64,000 nt of DNA from Limosilactobacillus frumenti DSM 13145 (GCF_001436045.1 NZ_AZER01000016.1:1-64000); one strand, 5' to 3'; shown: positions 1 to 9,360, numbered from the stretch's first letter. The notes: generated by a model from the letters alone, not told the origin. Translations and numbers: made by a program.

Positions 1-8
1 CTTGTGAA

Positions 9-1478
9 ATGATAAATTCGCGGAATTTAATTTACACCAACATTTTGGACTTGACCTCTTCAAAGGTACATAAAAGGCCAACCGCCAAGGGAATAGTCGC
101 TGGTACACTTGGTGCGCTAGGTGTGATTGCACTGTCTGCGGAAACGGTTAGTGCTAACAACACAGTGCAAGTTAAAAATGGTGATACTGTTTGGTCAATC
201 GCCCAGCAACATGGTGTTTCTACTTCTGCATTAGAGAATGCCAATGGCACAACGATCAAGCGCTTGAATTCAAGTGTTGATTTAATCCAAGCAGGTCAAC
301 AATTGACCTTGCCTAGCGGTCAAAAGGCCAGCCAGAGCAATGTAACAGCAGATACTTACGTGGTTAAGTCCGGTGATACATTAAGCAGTATTGCTGCTCG
401 TTTCCATGTTTCTGTTGCTAACTTGGTGGCTTGGAACCACATTACTAACCCTGACTTGATTTATGTCGGTCAACAATTAACTGTTCACGGTGGGGTTACT
501 AATAATAGTCAAGCACCAGTCAAGCAAACGACTGCGCCAGTAACAAATCATTCAACTGTTACCACGGTCAGTGCTAGTCAGCAAACTAGTTCAGCTGCCC
601 CAGTTCAATTAACTGCAACTACGGTTCAAACACCAGTTGCTCAGCAATCCACTGCAGTAATCACCAATGATACCGCTACTACTGCTGCTACTAATAGTGC
701 TTATGTTGCTTCACAGTCAGTAAATACTAATACTCAAGCTTTGAATGTTAACACTAACACTCATCAATCTCAGTCAACGATTGTCAACACTAACGCTCAG
801 CAATCACAATCAACGATTGCTAACGCTCAAGGTGCCGATCAAGTAGCTTCACTCTATGGTCAATCATTTGTTCAATTGAATGGTTCACAGGGTGTTCAAG
901 GAACTGCGAACACCAATAGTTCAGCAACTGTGAATACCAATAGTCAAACCGCCGCTACGACGGGTCAAGTTGCTCAAAATGTTCCAAGCCAAGCACAAAC
1001 TAATAACACTCAATCACAAGCCAACAATCAGGCTCAAGCTAACAATCAAACCCAGCAACCAGTTACTAATAACCAAACTAATAACAATGGCGCTGGTCAA
1101 AATGTTAACTTGCAAAGTGGTTCTGTTGTTAGTTTGGCTACTAAGATTGCCAATACAAACAGTGTTCCTTATGTTTGGGGTGGTAGTTCCTTGAATGGGA
1201 TGGACTGTTCTGGACTTGTTGATTATGTTTACGCTAATGCAGAAGGTAAGTCCTTACCACACAACACGGTTGCACTAGAAAGTTACGTTAACAAGAAGGC
1301 TGTCAGCCAAGCTCAACCAGGAGATCTGTTATTCTGGGGGAACCAGGGTGCAACTTACCATACCGCCATTTACACGGGTAATGGCCAATATGTTGCTGCT
1401 GCTCGTCCCGGGACGAATGTTTCCACATACAAGATTAGTCAATACTTCATGCCAAGCTTTGCGGGAACAGTTAAATAA
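9..1478 (+). CDS. Secreted LysM / NlpC-P60 peptidoglycan hydrolase
   Basis: Predicted secreted cell-wall endopeptidase that would cut peptide stems of peptidoglycan. The N-terminus has a basic stretch and a hydrophobic helix ending near AETVSA (about residue 49), read as a signal peptide. Two LysM peptidoglycan-binding modules follow at about 52-100 and 116-159 ([20 protein letters not shown]). A roughly 210-residue linker is very rich in Q, N, T and S and contains short repeats (QSQSTI, NTNS, NNQ). The C-terminal NlpC/P60 domain (about 375-489) shows the catalytic Cys at about 400 in MDCSGLV and the His in TYHTAIYTG. The reading frame is open to the window edge, so the start may lie upstream. 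Family assignment is firm; the substrate bond is inferred from the family. Confidence 0.9.
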   Translation: MINSRNLIYTNILDLTSSKVHKRPTAKGIVAGTLGALGVIALSAETVSANNTVQVKNGDTVWSIAQQHGVSTSALENANGTTIKRLNSSVDLIQAGQQLTLPSGQKASQSNVTADTYVVKSGDTLSSIAARFHVSVANLVAWNHITNPDLIYVGQQLTVHGGVTNNSQAPVKQTTAPVTNHSTVTTVSASQQTSSAAPVQLTATTVQTPVAQQSTAVITNDTATTAATNSAYVASQSVNTNTQALNVNTNTHQSQSTIVNTNAQQSQSTIANAQGADQVASLYGQSFVQLNGSQGVQGTANTNSSATVNTNSQTAATTGQVAQNVPSQAQTNNTQSQANNQAQANNQTQQPVTNNQTNNNGAGQNVNLQSGSVVSLATKIANTNSVPYVWGGSSLNGMDCSGLVDYVYANAEGKSLPHNTVALESYVNKKAVSQAQPGDLLFWGNQGATYHTAIYTGNGQYVAAARPGTNVSTYKISQYFMPSFAGTVK

Positions 1479-1495
1479 TTCATATCTAAAAAATT

Positions 1496-1526
1496 AGCAA
1501 CCTTGCTTTGGTGGGGTTGCTTTTTA
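1496..1526 (+). terminator. Intrinsic terminator of the NlpC/P60 gene
   Basis: AGCAACC pairs with GGTTGCT across a 12-base loop, followed by a T run. It lies 18 bases after the stop codon. Confidence 0.75.
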
Positions 1527-1534
1527 TATTAAAA

Positions 1535-1571
1535 AAGAACGTCTAGCAATAAAATGATGTTAGACGTTCTT
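1535..1571. terminator. Intrinsic terminator, mainly for the lipid kinase gene
   Basis: AAGAACGTCTA (1535-1545) is perfectly complementary to TAGACGTTCTT (1561-1571). On the minus strand it is followed by TTTTTTAAT, so it ends the lipid kinase transcript. A T run also follows on the plus strand. Confidence 0.8.
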
Positions 1572-1577
1572 ACTTTT

Positions 1578-2525
1578 TTATTGTTCTGGTACTTGATAAA
1601 ACGGATATTTTGTTGAGCTAACAGTTAAATCAAAAAAACGGTTGCCCATCTCTTCACCGTCAATTTGGCCAAATTCAAGTGATGTGGTAGTGTAGTGGAT
1701 CTTATGAACGTGGTAATGACGTGCCCATTTAGAGTGACTAAGCTTGCCACGAGCAAATGCCCTGATTACCCACAACGTTTGTAACCAGTTCTTCCGTTCA
1801 GAAACGACCATATCGATTGCTGGGTCAGTGATCCTGGCGGTATCGATAACCTGAAAGCCATCACCAATAAATGGATGATTTGTGGCCACCACAATAAACG
1901 CACGGCCATACGCATCCCGATGCCCATTTGCTTGGACCATTAATGAGAATGGTTGTTGATCATAGATGACGCCAATTGCTTTGCGTAAGTAAGCGAACCG
2001 CCCTAAGTGAGCACGGTTTAAACGTTTCTTAGCTGAAGGATGGTTACTGCGGCTAATGATTGCTGCATCAAAACCAATTCCAATATTGTTAAGGAAGTAG
2101 CCATGTTCATTTTTAATGGCTTCCGTATACTTGCCAATATTTGTTTGATACGCATGGTCGGCACTAAGGATTTGCTGGAGAGCGTGGGCGGGTTTCATTG
2201 AAATACCATAACCACGTGCAAAATTGTTGCTACTACCAGCTGGGATATAAGCTAGTGGTATTTGTTGATCATTATCCACTTGTCGTTCTTGAAGACCATT
2301 TAACGTATTATGGAGGGTACCATCACCGCCAACCACGACGATAACAGTATTGGTTAGGTTACGTGCAGCCAGCTTGTTAGCAATATAAGATTCATGCTGG
2401 GGGTGATTAGTTAAATGGACTGAATAGCTGACCTGGAGCTGATCCAGTAAGGATTGCACAGTCGACCAGACATTCTTAGCGTTACCATTACCAGCATTTT
2501 CGTTAACAATGATTTCATAGTGCAT
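1578..2525 (-). CDS. Diacylglycerol/lipid kinase family protein (YegS/DagK type)
   Basis: Predicted soluble lipid kinase of the DAGK catalytic family (B. subtilis DgkB/YegS/BmrU type), 315 residues, which would phosphorylate diacylglycerol or a related lipid with ATP. Seen: the N-terminal IIVNENAGNG stretch, the nucleotide-binding VVGGDGTLHN motif, IPAGSSNNFARG, and a C-terminal IDGE motif typical of the family. The start used here (MHYEIIVNENAG) has AGAGG about 11 bases upstream. A longer in-frame start 16 codons earlier has no better ribosome site and adds a non-family extension. The gene is monocistronic with its own terminator. Whether it recycles diacylglycerol (DgkB role) cannot be told from sequence. 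Confidence 0.85.
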   Translation of the reverse strand: MHYEIIVNENAGNGNAKNVWSTVQSLLDQLQVSYSVHLTNHPQHESYIANKLAARNLTNTVIVVVGGDGTLHNTLNGLQERQVDNDQQIPLAYIPAGSSNNFARGYGISMKPAHALQQILSADHAYQTNIGKYTEAIKNEHGYFLNNIGIGFDAAIISRSNHPSAKKRLNRAHLGRFAYLRKAIGVIYDQQPFSLMVQANGHRDAYGRAFIVVATNHPFIGDGFQVIDTARITDPAIDMVVSERKNWLQTLWVIRAFARGKLSHSKWARHYHVHKIHYTTTSLEFGQIDGEEMGNRFFDLTVSSTKYPFYQVPEQ

Positions 2526-2604
2526 GGGGGATGCGCCTCTTTTCGTGAAGAAATAAGAAAAGCAGCCAAGCAATTGGAAATGGCATTGGCTGCTAATTTC
2601 TTGT

Positions 2605-2817
2605 TTAGAACTTGGTTAACTTAAAGTTAGGGTTCTTTTTCTCATATTCGAGAGCCTTGTCATCAAGTTGTTCAACAAATTCAATATTGTAATCGGTATT
2701 TTCTTCAACCAATAATAGCGCTTGGGCTTCAGAATCTGCTTCAAGGTATAAAGATTGAGTGTTTTCACGAACAGGCCGAGCTGACTTATCCGGTTGATAG
2801 TATACTTTAAAAGTCAT
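2605..2817 (-). CDS. rpoY: DNA-directed RNA polymerase epsilon subunit
   Basis: Small 70-residue protein matching the Firmicute RNA polymerase accessory subunit epsilon (formerly DUF1447/YkzG). Recognised by the N-terminal MTFKVYYQ strand, the central SLYLEADSE segment and the YNIEFVEQL strand. It binds core RNA polymerase at the secondary-channel side. Its structure resembles the phage T7 inhibitor Gp2, but its cellular role is not settled. In B. subtilis it sits next to RNase J1 and def. Here RNase J1 is absent from the spot and def lies 0.7 kb away, with an unknown gene between. A ribosome site AAGGAG precedes the ATG. Confidence 0.88.
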   Translation of the reverse strand: MTFKVYYQPDKSARPVRENTQSLYLEADSEAQALLLVEENTDYNIEFVEQLDDKALEYEKKNPNFKLTKF

Positions 2818-2943
2818 ACTGACAAAAACTCCTTATATATTAATGTACTCATGTTATTTTAGCACAAGTAAATAGTGATGTTCCAGTTTAACCTAACATG
2901 GTATTATTAAATTAGGATTATTGGAACGGAAAGTAGTGATTAG

Positions 2944-3429
2944 ATGTCATTAGTATGGATAATTGTGATCGCGGTAGTGATTGTAGCGGTTTTATATGTT
3001 GTTGTACATCGATTACTGATAAACCGTGCTACGATCATGCTGAGGCGCCAAGCTCAGCAAACTACTGACCAAGCAGTTAATGCAGTGATTAGCGATCTGC
3101 TAGGCAACTCACTCAACTTGTCTTCAGAAATTGTTGCGGATGTGTGGGGTAAAGGTGTATTAGCTTTTGAATATAGCATTGATTGTCAAAAAGCGCGGTT
3201 AGACCTCTCAATGAATCAGAAATTTAACCGCAAGCAAATTGAGGATCAGCTTAATCAGTATGCACAGCAGGAAGACATTCGAACTTTACCGAACGCCAAG
3301 CGGACATTTGTGGTGTCCGATTGGTGGACGTATGAGGGGAGACTACATATTGATGTTGCCTACATTTTAAATGAGGCTACGAATGAATATGTTGCCGACC
3401 TTAAACGGTTAGATGGACATAGCAAGTAA
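2944..3429 (+). CDS. Membrane-anchored protein of unknown function
   Basis: I do not recognise this 161-residue protein. Residues 2-27 form one very hydrophobic helix (WIIVIAVVIVAVLYVVV), so it is probably anchored by its N-terminus. A basic and glutamine-rich stretch follows (LRRQAQQTTDQAV), then a mixed alpha/beta domain of about 100 residues ending in a charged tail. No catalytic motif is visible. It has its own ribosome site (GGAAAG, 11 bases before ATG) and a terminator directly after, so it is transcribed alone between rpoY and def, both on the other strand. It could be a small envelope or assembly factor; that is speculation. Confidence 0.7.
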   Translation: MSLVWIIVIAVVIVAVLYVVVHRLLINRATIMLRRQAQQTTDQAVNAVISDLLGNSLNLSSEIVADVWGKGVLAFEYSIDCQKARLDLSMNQKFNRKQIEDQLNQYAQQEDIRTLPNAKRTFVVSDWWTYEGRLHIDVAYILNEATNEYVADLKRLDGHSK

Positions 3430-3455
3430 AATAGTTGTGAACTAAATATTGACAA

Positions 3456-3500
3456 AAATGGCACCCAGTGCTCGGCTAAACCGGACGCTGGGTGCCATTT
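3456..3500. terminator. Bidirectional intrinsic terminator
   Basis: AAATGGCACCCAG (3456-3468) pairs with CTGGGTGCCATTT (3488-3500). It lies between two convergent genes and can serve both. Confidence 0.85.
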
Positions 3501-3517
3501 GGTTGTTTTGTTTTTAT

Positions 3518-4078
3518 TTAGGAAATCATTACCGTGTCTTCTGGAGCATCAAACGGGTGTTGCTTGTTAATATGGTCATAGAAAAGGACACCATGTAAGT
3601 GGTCAATTTCATGCTGACAAACAATTGCTGGGTAGTGTTTCAAACGAACGGTATGGGTTTCACCATTAACATCTTGGTAACGAAGCGTGATTCGGTCGTG
3701 GCGTGGCACATAACCGGGGATGTCCTTGTCTACTGATAAACATCCTTCTCCTTCGGTTAATGCTCCATATTGGACAGATTCACTAACAATCACCGGATTA
3801 ATAATCACATCTTTAAATTCAGGCTTACCGTTTTCTTCCGTTGGTGGTACCAAGACCGCAGCCATTTGCTTCGATTGACCAACCTGAGGAGCTGCTAACC
3901 CGACGCCGGCACGCAAACCATACTTTTTACATAGGTCGGGGTCTTGACTGACTTCTAGATATTCCATCATTTTTTTAGCAAGGGTTTGATCTTCCTCAGA
4001 GAGGGGAAATTCGACCTTGGCTGCGCGTTTACGTAAGACTGGGTTACCATCACGCGTAATATCTTTCATTAAGTACAC
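3518..4078 (-). CDS. def: Peptide deformylase
   Basis: Removes the N-formyl group from the initiator methionine of nascent proteins; an Fe/Zn hydrolase in the cytosol. The three family motifs are present: [10 protein letters not shown] (motif 1), EGCLSV (motif 2, metal-binding Cys) and QHEIDHLHG (motif 3, two metal-binding His and the catalytic Glu). I place the start at a GTG (4078-4076), giving [15 protein letters not shown], because GGAGG lies exactly 8 bases before it. The in-frame ATG five codons further upstream overlaps that ribosome site and has none of its own. The length of 186 residues fits Gram-positive type II deformylases. The gene is transcribed alone. Confidence 0.95.
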   Translation of the reverse strand: MYLMKDITRDGNPVLRKRAAKVEFPLSEEDQTLAKKMMEYLEVSQDPDLCKKYGLRAGVGLAAPQVGQSKQMAAVLVPPTEENGKPEFKDVIINPVIVSESVQYGALTEGEGCLSVDKDIPGYVPRHDRITLRYQDVNGETHTVRLKHYPAIVCQHEIDHLHGVLFYDHINKQHPFDAPEDTVMIS

Positions 4079-4245
4079 GATGAATTCCTCCATATAAAGT
4101 AATTTAATTAAACATCATTAGTGTATCACACTCGTCTACTGAAGCATGAAATTAAAAACTAGTTGTTTTAAGTAAAAATTTAATAAAATTAGTTTGGTAG
4201 CGCATAACTAGTGGGATTATTAGTCAAAAATGCGTAGATTAGTCT

Positions 4246-4260
4246 ATGAAAGCGCTTGTT
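4246..4260 (+). promoter_or_regulatory. Candidate cre site overlapping the pdh -35 box
   Basis: ATGAAAGCGCTTGTT follows the catabolite-response-element pattern WTGNAANCGNWNNCW with one mismatch near the 3' end. It overlaps the -35 box, where CcpA binding would be expected to block RNA polymerase. Confidence 0.5.
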
Positions 4261-4283
4261 TTATGACGAAAAAAGGGTATACT
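4256..4283 (+). promoter_or_regulatory. Promoter of the pdh operon
   Basis: -35 TTGTTT (4256-4261), a 16-base spacer and -10 TATACT (4278-4283). It lies 68 bases before the pdhA start and is the only good sigma-A-type promoter seen upstream of the operon. Confidence 0.75.
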
Positions 4284-4301
4284 AGAAAATGTAAGTAAGC
4301 A

Positions 4302-4316
4302 AGCAATCGCTTACAT
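4302..4316 (-). promoter_or_regulatory. Candidate cre site just downstream of the pdh promoter
   Basis: Read on the minus strand it is ATGTAAGCGATTGCT, a full match to WTGNAANCGNWNNCW. It starts about 19 bases after the -10 box, a roadblock position. It also forms part of the inverted repeat GTAAGC-N8-GCTTAC (4295-4314). Confidence 0.55.
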
Positions 4317-4351
4317 TGATGTTAATTGGATTTGGAAAGGGATGTTTTATA

Positions 4352-5458
4352 ATGGCCAATACCAAAGCTGTTGACTTTGCAAAGATTAAAGCCGAAGAAG
4401 GCGCTCCATACGCAAAGCCTGTTCAAATTCTTGATAACGATGGGAACGTTGTTAACAAGGATCTTATGGCTAATTTCAGTGATGACCTGTTAGTAGATTT
4501 AATGAAGAAAATGGTTTGGGAACGTGCATTACACGAACAAACTATGAGCTTCTCACAACAAGGTCGTCTGGGATTCTATGCTCCTACTTGGGGTGAAGAG
4601 GCCTCAGAAATGGGTACCGCTTCCGCATTTAAGAAGCAAGATTTCCTGTTCCCTGCATACCGTGACTTGCCACAATTAATCCAACACGGTGCTACTGTTG
4701 CTCAAATGTACCTTTGGTCAAAGGGTCACTTGAAGGGTAACATGTTCGACGCTCGTGCATTGCGTCCACAAATCATCATTGGTGCCCAAATGGTTGAAAT
4801 GGCCGGTGGTGCCCTTGGTATCAAGAAGAATGGTGAAAAGGACGCCGTTGCTTATGCTTACACTGGTGAAGGTGGTTCTTCACAAGGTGATACTTACGAA
4901 GGTATGAACTTTGCCGGCGCATTCCAAGCACCAGCCGTATTTATCATCCAGAACAACGGATGGGCAATTTCTTACCCACGTAAGCTTCAGACTCATGCTG
5001 AAACTGTTGCTCAAAAGGGTGTTGCTGCAGGTATCCCAGGTGTTCAAGTTGATGGGATGGATGTATTAGCATGTTACGAAGTTGCCAAGGAAGCACGTGA
5101 ATTTGCTGCTGCTGGCAACGGTCCTGTTTTGATTGAAACCCTTACTTACCGGTTCGGTGCTCACAGTTCTGCTGGTGACGATCCTAGTCGGTACCGTACC
5201 AAGGAAGAAGAAAAACCTTGGTTCGATAAAGACCCTCTGATTCGGCTTCGTAAGTACTTAACTAAGAAGGGCCTCTGGTCTGAAGAAGAAGAAAAGAAGT
5301 ACGCTGACGAATGCAAGGAAGACTTCAAGAAGGCTATCAAGGAAGCTGACTCTGTTGAACCAGAAAAGGTTTCTGACATGTTGAAGCGGACCTTCGAAGT
5401 TCCTACCCCTGACATTAAAGAACAAATTAAGGAATACGAAGCAAAGGAGTCGAAGTAA
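4352..5458 (+). CDS. pdhA: Pyruvate dehydrogenase E1 component, alpha subunit
   Basis: Alpha subunit of the thiamine-diphosphate-dependent E1 enzyme, which decarboxylates pyruvate and passes the acetyl group to the lipoyl arm of E2. The TPP/Mg-binding region is seen as GEGGSSQGD followed by IIQNNGWAIS, and the phosphorylation-loop region RFGAHSSAGDDPSRYR is typical of the family. The ATG at 4352 (MANTKAVDF) is chosen because GAAAGGG lies about 10 bases before it. An in-frame ATG at 4316 lies inside the second cre-like site and has no ribosome site. Length 368 residues. First gene of pdhABCD; pdhB starts 3 bases after its stop codon. Confidence 0.96.
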   Translation: MANTKAVDFAKIKAEEGAPYAKPVQILDNDGNVVNKDLMANFSDDLLVDLMKKMVWERALHEQTMSFSQQGRLGFYAPTWGEEASEMGTASAFKKQDFLFPAYRDLPQLIQHGATVAQMYLWSKGHLKGNMFDARALRPQIIIGAQMVEMAGGALGIKKNGEKDAVAYAYTGEGGSSQGDTYEGMNFAGAFQAPAVFIIQNNGWAISYPRKLQTHAETVAQKGVAAGIPGVQVDGMDVLACYEVAKEAREFAAAGNGPVLIETLTYRFGAHSSAGDDPSRYRTKEEEKPWFDKDPLIRLRKYLTKKGLWSEEEEKKYADECKEDFKKAIKEADSVEPEKVSDMLKRTFEVPTPDIKEQIKEYEAKESK

Positions 5459-5460
5459 TC

Positions 5461-6438
5461 ATGGCTAAAAAGACTTATATCAAAGCTATTACTGAAGGTA
5501 TTGACATTGCTTTGAACGAAGATCCTAAGACCTTGGTCTTCGGTGAAGATGTTGGTAAAAACGGTGGTGTGTTCCGTGCTACTAACGGTCTTCAAACAAA
5601 GTATGGCAAGGATCGTGTATTCAGTACTCCATTAGCTGAATCAGGTATCCTTGGGATGTCAATTGGTTTAGCTGCTACTGGCTGGCGTCCAGTTCCAGAA
5701 ATTCAGTTCATGGGCTTCACTTTTGAAGCTATGGACTCAATGGCTGGTCAGATGTCACGTGTACGTTTCCAATACGATGGCACTAAGAACATGCCAATCA
5801 CTATCCGTACCCCTTACGGTGGTGGTACTCATACTGCTGAACTCCACGGGGACGATCTTGAAAACTTCTTCGTTGGTATTCCAGGACTTCGTGTTGTAAC
5901 CCCAAGTTCAGCTTACGATGCTAAGGGATTAGTAATTTCCGCCATTGAAAACAATGACCCAGTTCTGTTCCTTGAAAACCTTCGTCTTTACCGTTCTGTT
6001 AAGGGTGAAGTTCCTGACAAGAAGTACACTGTTCCTTTGGACAAGGCTAATGTTGTTCAAGAAGGTAACGATGTATCTATCATTACTTATGGTGGGATGG
6101 TTCCAGAAGCTGTTAAGGCTGCTAAGAACTTGGCTAAGGACAATATTTCTGCAGAAGTTATTGACCTTCGTTCACTTTACCCACTTGACACCGACACTAT
6201 CTTTGAATCCTTGAAGAAGACTCACCACGCAGTTGTTGTTCAAGAAGCTCAAAAGATGGCTGGTGTTGGTGCCCAAGTTGCTTCTGCTATTTCTGAAGGG
6301 GCTATCATGTACTTGGACGCTCCAGTTGCTCGTGTAGCTGCTCCTAACTCTGTATATCCATTCCCTATGGCAGAAGACGTATGGCTTCCACGTGCTGCTG
6401 AAATCGAAGAAGCAGTTCGTAACAACGTCAACTATTAA
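5461..6438 (+). CDS. pdhB: Pyruvate dehydrogenase E1 component, beta subunit
   Basis: Beta subunit of E1; it forms an alpha2beta2 tetramer with PdhA and supplies the pyrimidine-side TPP contacts. Family features: the FGEDVG motif near residue 27, ATNGLQTKYG, TPLAESGI, GGGTHTAELH, and the C-terminal VAAPNSVYPFP region. At 325 residues it has the usual length. It follows pdhA with only 3 bases between the genes, with AAAGGAG just before the start, so translation is likely coupled. A 45-base gap with its own ribosome site (GAAAGGAAG) separates it from pdhC. Confidence 0.97.
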   Translation: MAKKTYIKAITEGIDIALNEDPKTLVFGEDVGKNGGVFRATNGLQTKYGKDRVFSTPLAESGILGMSIGLAATGWRPVPEIQFMGFTFEAMDSMAGQMSRVRFQYDGTKNMPITIRTPYGGGTHTAELHGDDLENFFVGIPGLRVVTPSSAYDAKGLVISAIENNDPVLFLENLRLYRSVKGEVPDKKYTVPLDKANVVQEGNDVSIITYGGMVPEAVKAAKNLAKDNISAEVIDLRSLYPLDTDTIFESLKKTHHAVVVQEAQKMAGVGAQVASAISEGAIMYLDAPVARVAAPNSVYPFPMAEDVWLPRAAEIEEAVRNNVNY

Positions 6439-6483
6439 TCAACGTGTTTAGGCACCCTGATTAAGAAAGGAAGTTAAATCAAT

Positions 6484-7812
6484 ATGGCATACAAATTCAG
6501 ACTACCAGAAATGGGTGAAGGCCTTACTGAAGGTGACGTTGCCTCATTCCTTGTTAAGGAAGGCGACAAGATTAAGGCTGATGATCCATTAGTAGAAATT
6601 CAAACTGATAAGTCAACTACTCAATTGGTATCACCAGTTGACGGGACCGTTACTAAGATTGATGTCAAGGAAGACGATCACGTCGAAAAAGGTGACGACC
6701 TGGTTGAAATTGATGATGGTAAAGATGGCGAAAGCACCAACGTTGAAACTGACGATTCCAGTTCTTCTGATGATTCCGCTGATGAAGCTCCAGCTGAAGA
6801 AGAAAGTGCTCCTGCAGAAAGTGAAGCACCAGCTAAGCCGGCTACTCCAGCTGCAAAGCAAGGTAGTGTTGCTCCATTAGCTGAACCTAACAAGTTAGTT
6901 ATGGCCATGCCATCAGTTCGTCAATACGCTCGTGATAAGGGTGTTGACATCAGCTTAGTACAACCAAGTGGTAACCACGGTCAAGTATTGAAGGAAGATA
7001 TCGACAACTTTAATGGTGCTGCTGCCGCTGCTCCAGCTGCTGGTGCTACTGCTGCCGCTGCTCCTAAATCTGGTAACACAATTAAGCCTTACACTGGTGC
7101 TGGTGAAGATGCCGAAACTCGTGAACCATTATCCAAGATGCGTCAAATTATTGCTAAGAATATGCGTGAATCTGCAGATATTAGTCCAATGGTTACCGTA
7201 TTCGCTAACGCCGAAGTATCTAAGATTATGGCTAACCGGAAGAAGTACAAGCCAGTTGCTGCTGATCAAGGTATTCACTTGACATTCTTACCTTATGTTG
7301 TTAAGGCAATTGTTGCCATGATGAAGAAGTACCCAGAATTCAACAGCTCAATTGACGACAGTACTCAAGAATTAGTTCAAAAGCACTACTACAACATTGG
7401 TATTGCTACCAGCACTGATCATGGTCTGTACAACCCTAACATTAAGAACGCGGACTCCAAGAGCATGTTCGAAATTGCTAAGGAAATTTCAGACAATGCA
7501 CAAGCTGCTGAAGACAACAAGTTAAGTCCAGAAAGCATGGCTCATGGTTGCATTACCATTTCTAACATTGGTTCAATGCGTGGTGGCTGGTTCACACCAA
7601 TCATCAACCAACCAGAAGTTGCAATTCTTGGTATGGGTACCATTGCTACTGAACCAATTGTTAACGCTGATGGCGAAATCGTTGTTGGCCACAACATGAA
7701 GTTGTCATTAACTGTTGATCACCGTTTGATTGATGGTGCTTTAGCTACTGAAGCTTTGAACTACTTGAAGAAGCTTCTGGAAGATCCAGACTTATTAATG
7801 ATGGAGGGCTAA
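6484..7812 (+). CDS. pdhC: Pyruvate dehydrogenase E2, dihydrolipoamide acetyltransferase
   Basis: Core acetyltransferase of the complex, moving the acetyl group from lipoamide to CoA. Domain order: one lipoyl domain (about 1-80) with the lipoylated Lys43 in QTDKSTT; an acidic, Ala/Ser/Glu-rich linker (about 80-130); a peripheral subunit-binding domain (about 138-178, [14 protein letters not shown]); an Ala-rich hinge; and the catalytic domain (about 212-442) with the active-site motif TVDHRLIDG. 442 residues with a single lipoyl domain is a common Gram-positive arrangement. pdhD begins 6 bases after the stop codon. Confidence 0.97.
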   Translation: MAYKFRLPEMGEGLTEGDVASFLVKEGDKIKADDPLVEIQTDKSTTQLVSPVDGTVTKIDVKEDDHVEKGDDLVEIDDGKDGESTNVETDDSSSSDDSADEAPAEEESAPAESEAPAKPATPAAKQGSVAPLAEPNKLVMAMPSVRQYARDKGVDISLVQPSGNHGQVLKEDIDNFNGAAAAAPAAGATAAAAPKSGNTIKPYTGAGEDAETREPLSKMRQIIAKNMRESADISPMVTVFANAEVSKIMANRKKYKPVAADQGIHLTFLPYVVKAIVAMMKKYPEFNSSIDDSTQELVQKHYYNIGIATSTDHGLYNPNIKNADSKSMFEIAKEISDNAQAAEDNKLSPESMAHGCITISNIGSMRGGWFTPIINQPEVAILGMGTIATEPIVNADGEIVVGHNMKLSLTVDHRLIDGALATEALNYLKKLLEDPDLLMMEG

Positions 7813-7818
7813 TCTAAT

Positions 7819-9261
7819 ATGGCAGATGTTGAAAAGAAAGATACAGTAATTATCGGGGGTGGCCCTGGTGGTTATGTTGCCGCTATCCGTGCTTCCGAAC
7901 TTGGTCAAAAAGTAACCCTGATTGAAAAAGACAATGGGGAACCAAACCATTCTGGACTTGGTGGTGTTTGCCTGAACGTTGGATGTGTTCCTTCTAAAGC
8001 ATTAATTGCTGCTGGTCACCGTTTCCAACAAACTCTCAATTCCAGCACTTATGGTATTGATAAGACGAATGCTAAGATCGACTTTGCAAAGACCCAGGAT
8101 TGGAAGCAACACAAAGTTGTCGACCGGATGACCCGTGGTGTTAAGATGCTGTTGAAGAAGCACAAGGTAGAAATCATCAATGGGGTTGCCATGATGGATA
8201 ACGACCATCAACTTCGTGTTCTGAAGTCTGGTCCAAAGCAATTCATGGACTTTGATGGTGGTAAGAAGATCACGTGGAATAACCTGATCTTGGCTACTGG
8301 TTCACGTCCAATTGAAATTCCAAACTTCAAGTTTGAAGGTCGAGTTATCGACTCCACTGGTGGTTTGGGACTTAAAGAAATTCCAAAAGAATTCGTTGTT
8401 ATCGGTGGTGGCTACATCGGTACCGAATTAGCGGGTGCATATGCTGACCTCGGTTCACACGTAACGATTTTGGAAGGTAGTAACACGATTCTTGGTGGCT
8501 TTGACCAAGATATGGTTAAGGTTGTTGAAAAGAACCTGAAGAAGAAGGGCATTGACATTATTACTAATGCCATGGCGAAGAATTCTTCTCAAGATGCCAA
8601 TAGCGTTACCGTAACTTATGAAGTTGATGGTAAGGAACAAAGTATCAAGGCAGATTACTGCATGGTTTCTGTTGGTCGGAAGCCAAATACTGATAACTTT
8701 GCTTTGGACATGACTTCTGTTAAGTTAAACGACCATCACCAAGTTATCGTTGATAAACAAGGTAAGACTAACGTTGACCATATCTACGCTGTTGGTGATA
8801 TTGTTCCAGGGCCTGCCCTGGCTCACAAGGCCTTCTTTGAAGGTAAGACTGCTGCTGGTGCAATTGCTGGCAAGAACACTGCTAATGATTGGGTTGGTGT
8901 TCCAGCAGTTTGCTTCTCTGATCCTGAACTTGCTGAAGTTGGCCTTTCCAAGGCTGCTGCAGAGAAGAAGGGGATCGAAGTTGCTACTGCGCAGTTCCCA
9001 TTCGCAGGTAACGCTCGTGCCGTTTCACTTGATGAACCTGAAGGATTTGTTCGTTTCATTTACACTAAGAAGGAAAAGAACGTCGTTGGTGCACAAGTTG
9101 TCGGCCCTGAAGCAAGTACCCTTGCAGGTGAGCTTTCATTAATCGTTAACTGTGGTATGAATGTTGAAGATGTTGCTTTGACTATTCACCCACACCCAAC
9201 CTTGAATGAACCTATTCAAGAAGCTGCTGATGTGGCAATGGGCTTGCCAACTCACATTTAA
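7819..9261 (+). CDS. pdhD: Dihydrolipoamide dehydrogenase (E3)
   Basis: Flavoprotein that reoxidises the lipoyl arm and passes electrons to NAD+. Seen: the FAD dinucleotide fold IIGGGPGGYVAA (about 11-22), the redox-active disulfide Cys51/Cys56 in GGVCLNVGCVPSK, the NAD-binding VIGGGYIGTE, the second FAD motif IYAVGDI, and the C-terminal HPHPTLNE with the catalytic His. At 480 residues it is slightly long for the family. Last gene of the operon, followed by a strong terminator. No separate lipoate-ligase gene is present nearby. Confidence 0.97.
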   Translation: MADVEKKDTVIIGGGPGGYVAAIRASELGQKVTLIEKDNGEPNHSGLGGVCLNVGCVPSKALIAAGHRFQQTLNSSTYGIDKTNAKIDFAKTQDWKQHKVVDRMTRGVKMLLKKHKVEIINGVAMMDNDHQLRVLKSGPKQFMDFDGGKKITWNNLILATGSRPIEIPNFKFEGRVIDSTGGLGLKEIPKEFVVIGGGYIGTELAGAYADLGSHVTILEGSNTILGGFDQDMVKVVEKNLKKKGIDIITNAMAKNSSQDANSVTVTYEVDGKEQSIKADYCMVSVGRKPNTDNFALDMTSVKLNDHHQVIVDKQGKTNVDHIYAVGDIVPGPALAHKAFFEGKTAAGAIAGKNTANDWVGVPAVCFSDPELAEVGLSKAAAEKKGIEVATAQFPFAGNARAVSLDEPEGFVRFIYTKKEKNVVGAQVVGPEASTLAGELSLIVNCGMNVEDVALTIHPHPTLNEPIQEAADVAMGLPTHI

Positions 9262-9283
9262 GCCGAGACATCTTAATCTAATC

Positions 9284-9318
9284 CAAAACGTGTCGTCATA
9301 ATGGCGGCACGTTTTGTT
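9284..9318 (+). terminator. Terminator of the pdh operon
   Basis: CAAAACGTGTCG pairs with CGGCACGTTTTG around a short loop. It begins 23 bases after the pdhD stop codon. Confidence 0.75.
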
Positions 9319-9360
9319 GTTTAAATAGGGTATAATAATGAGAGAATATGAGGTGATAAG

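Noticed and set aside
4079-4093. ATG start for peptide deformylase at 4093
   Set aside because: It overlaps the GGAGG that serves the GTG at 4078.
4094-4240. Extra gene between def and pdhA
   Set aside because: No open frame with a start and ribosome site; the stretch holds regulatory DNA only.
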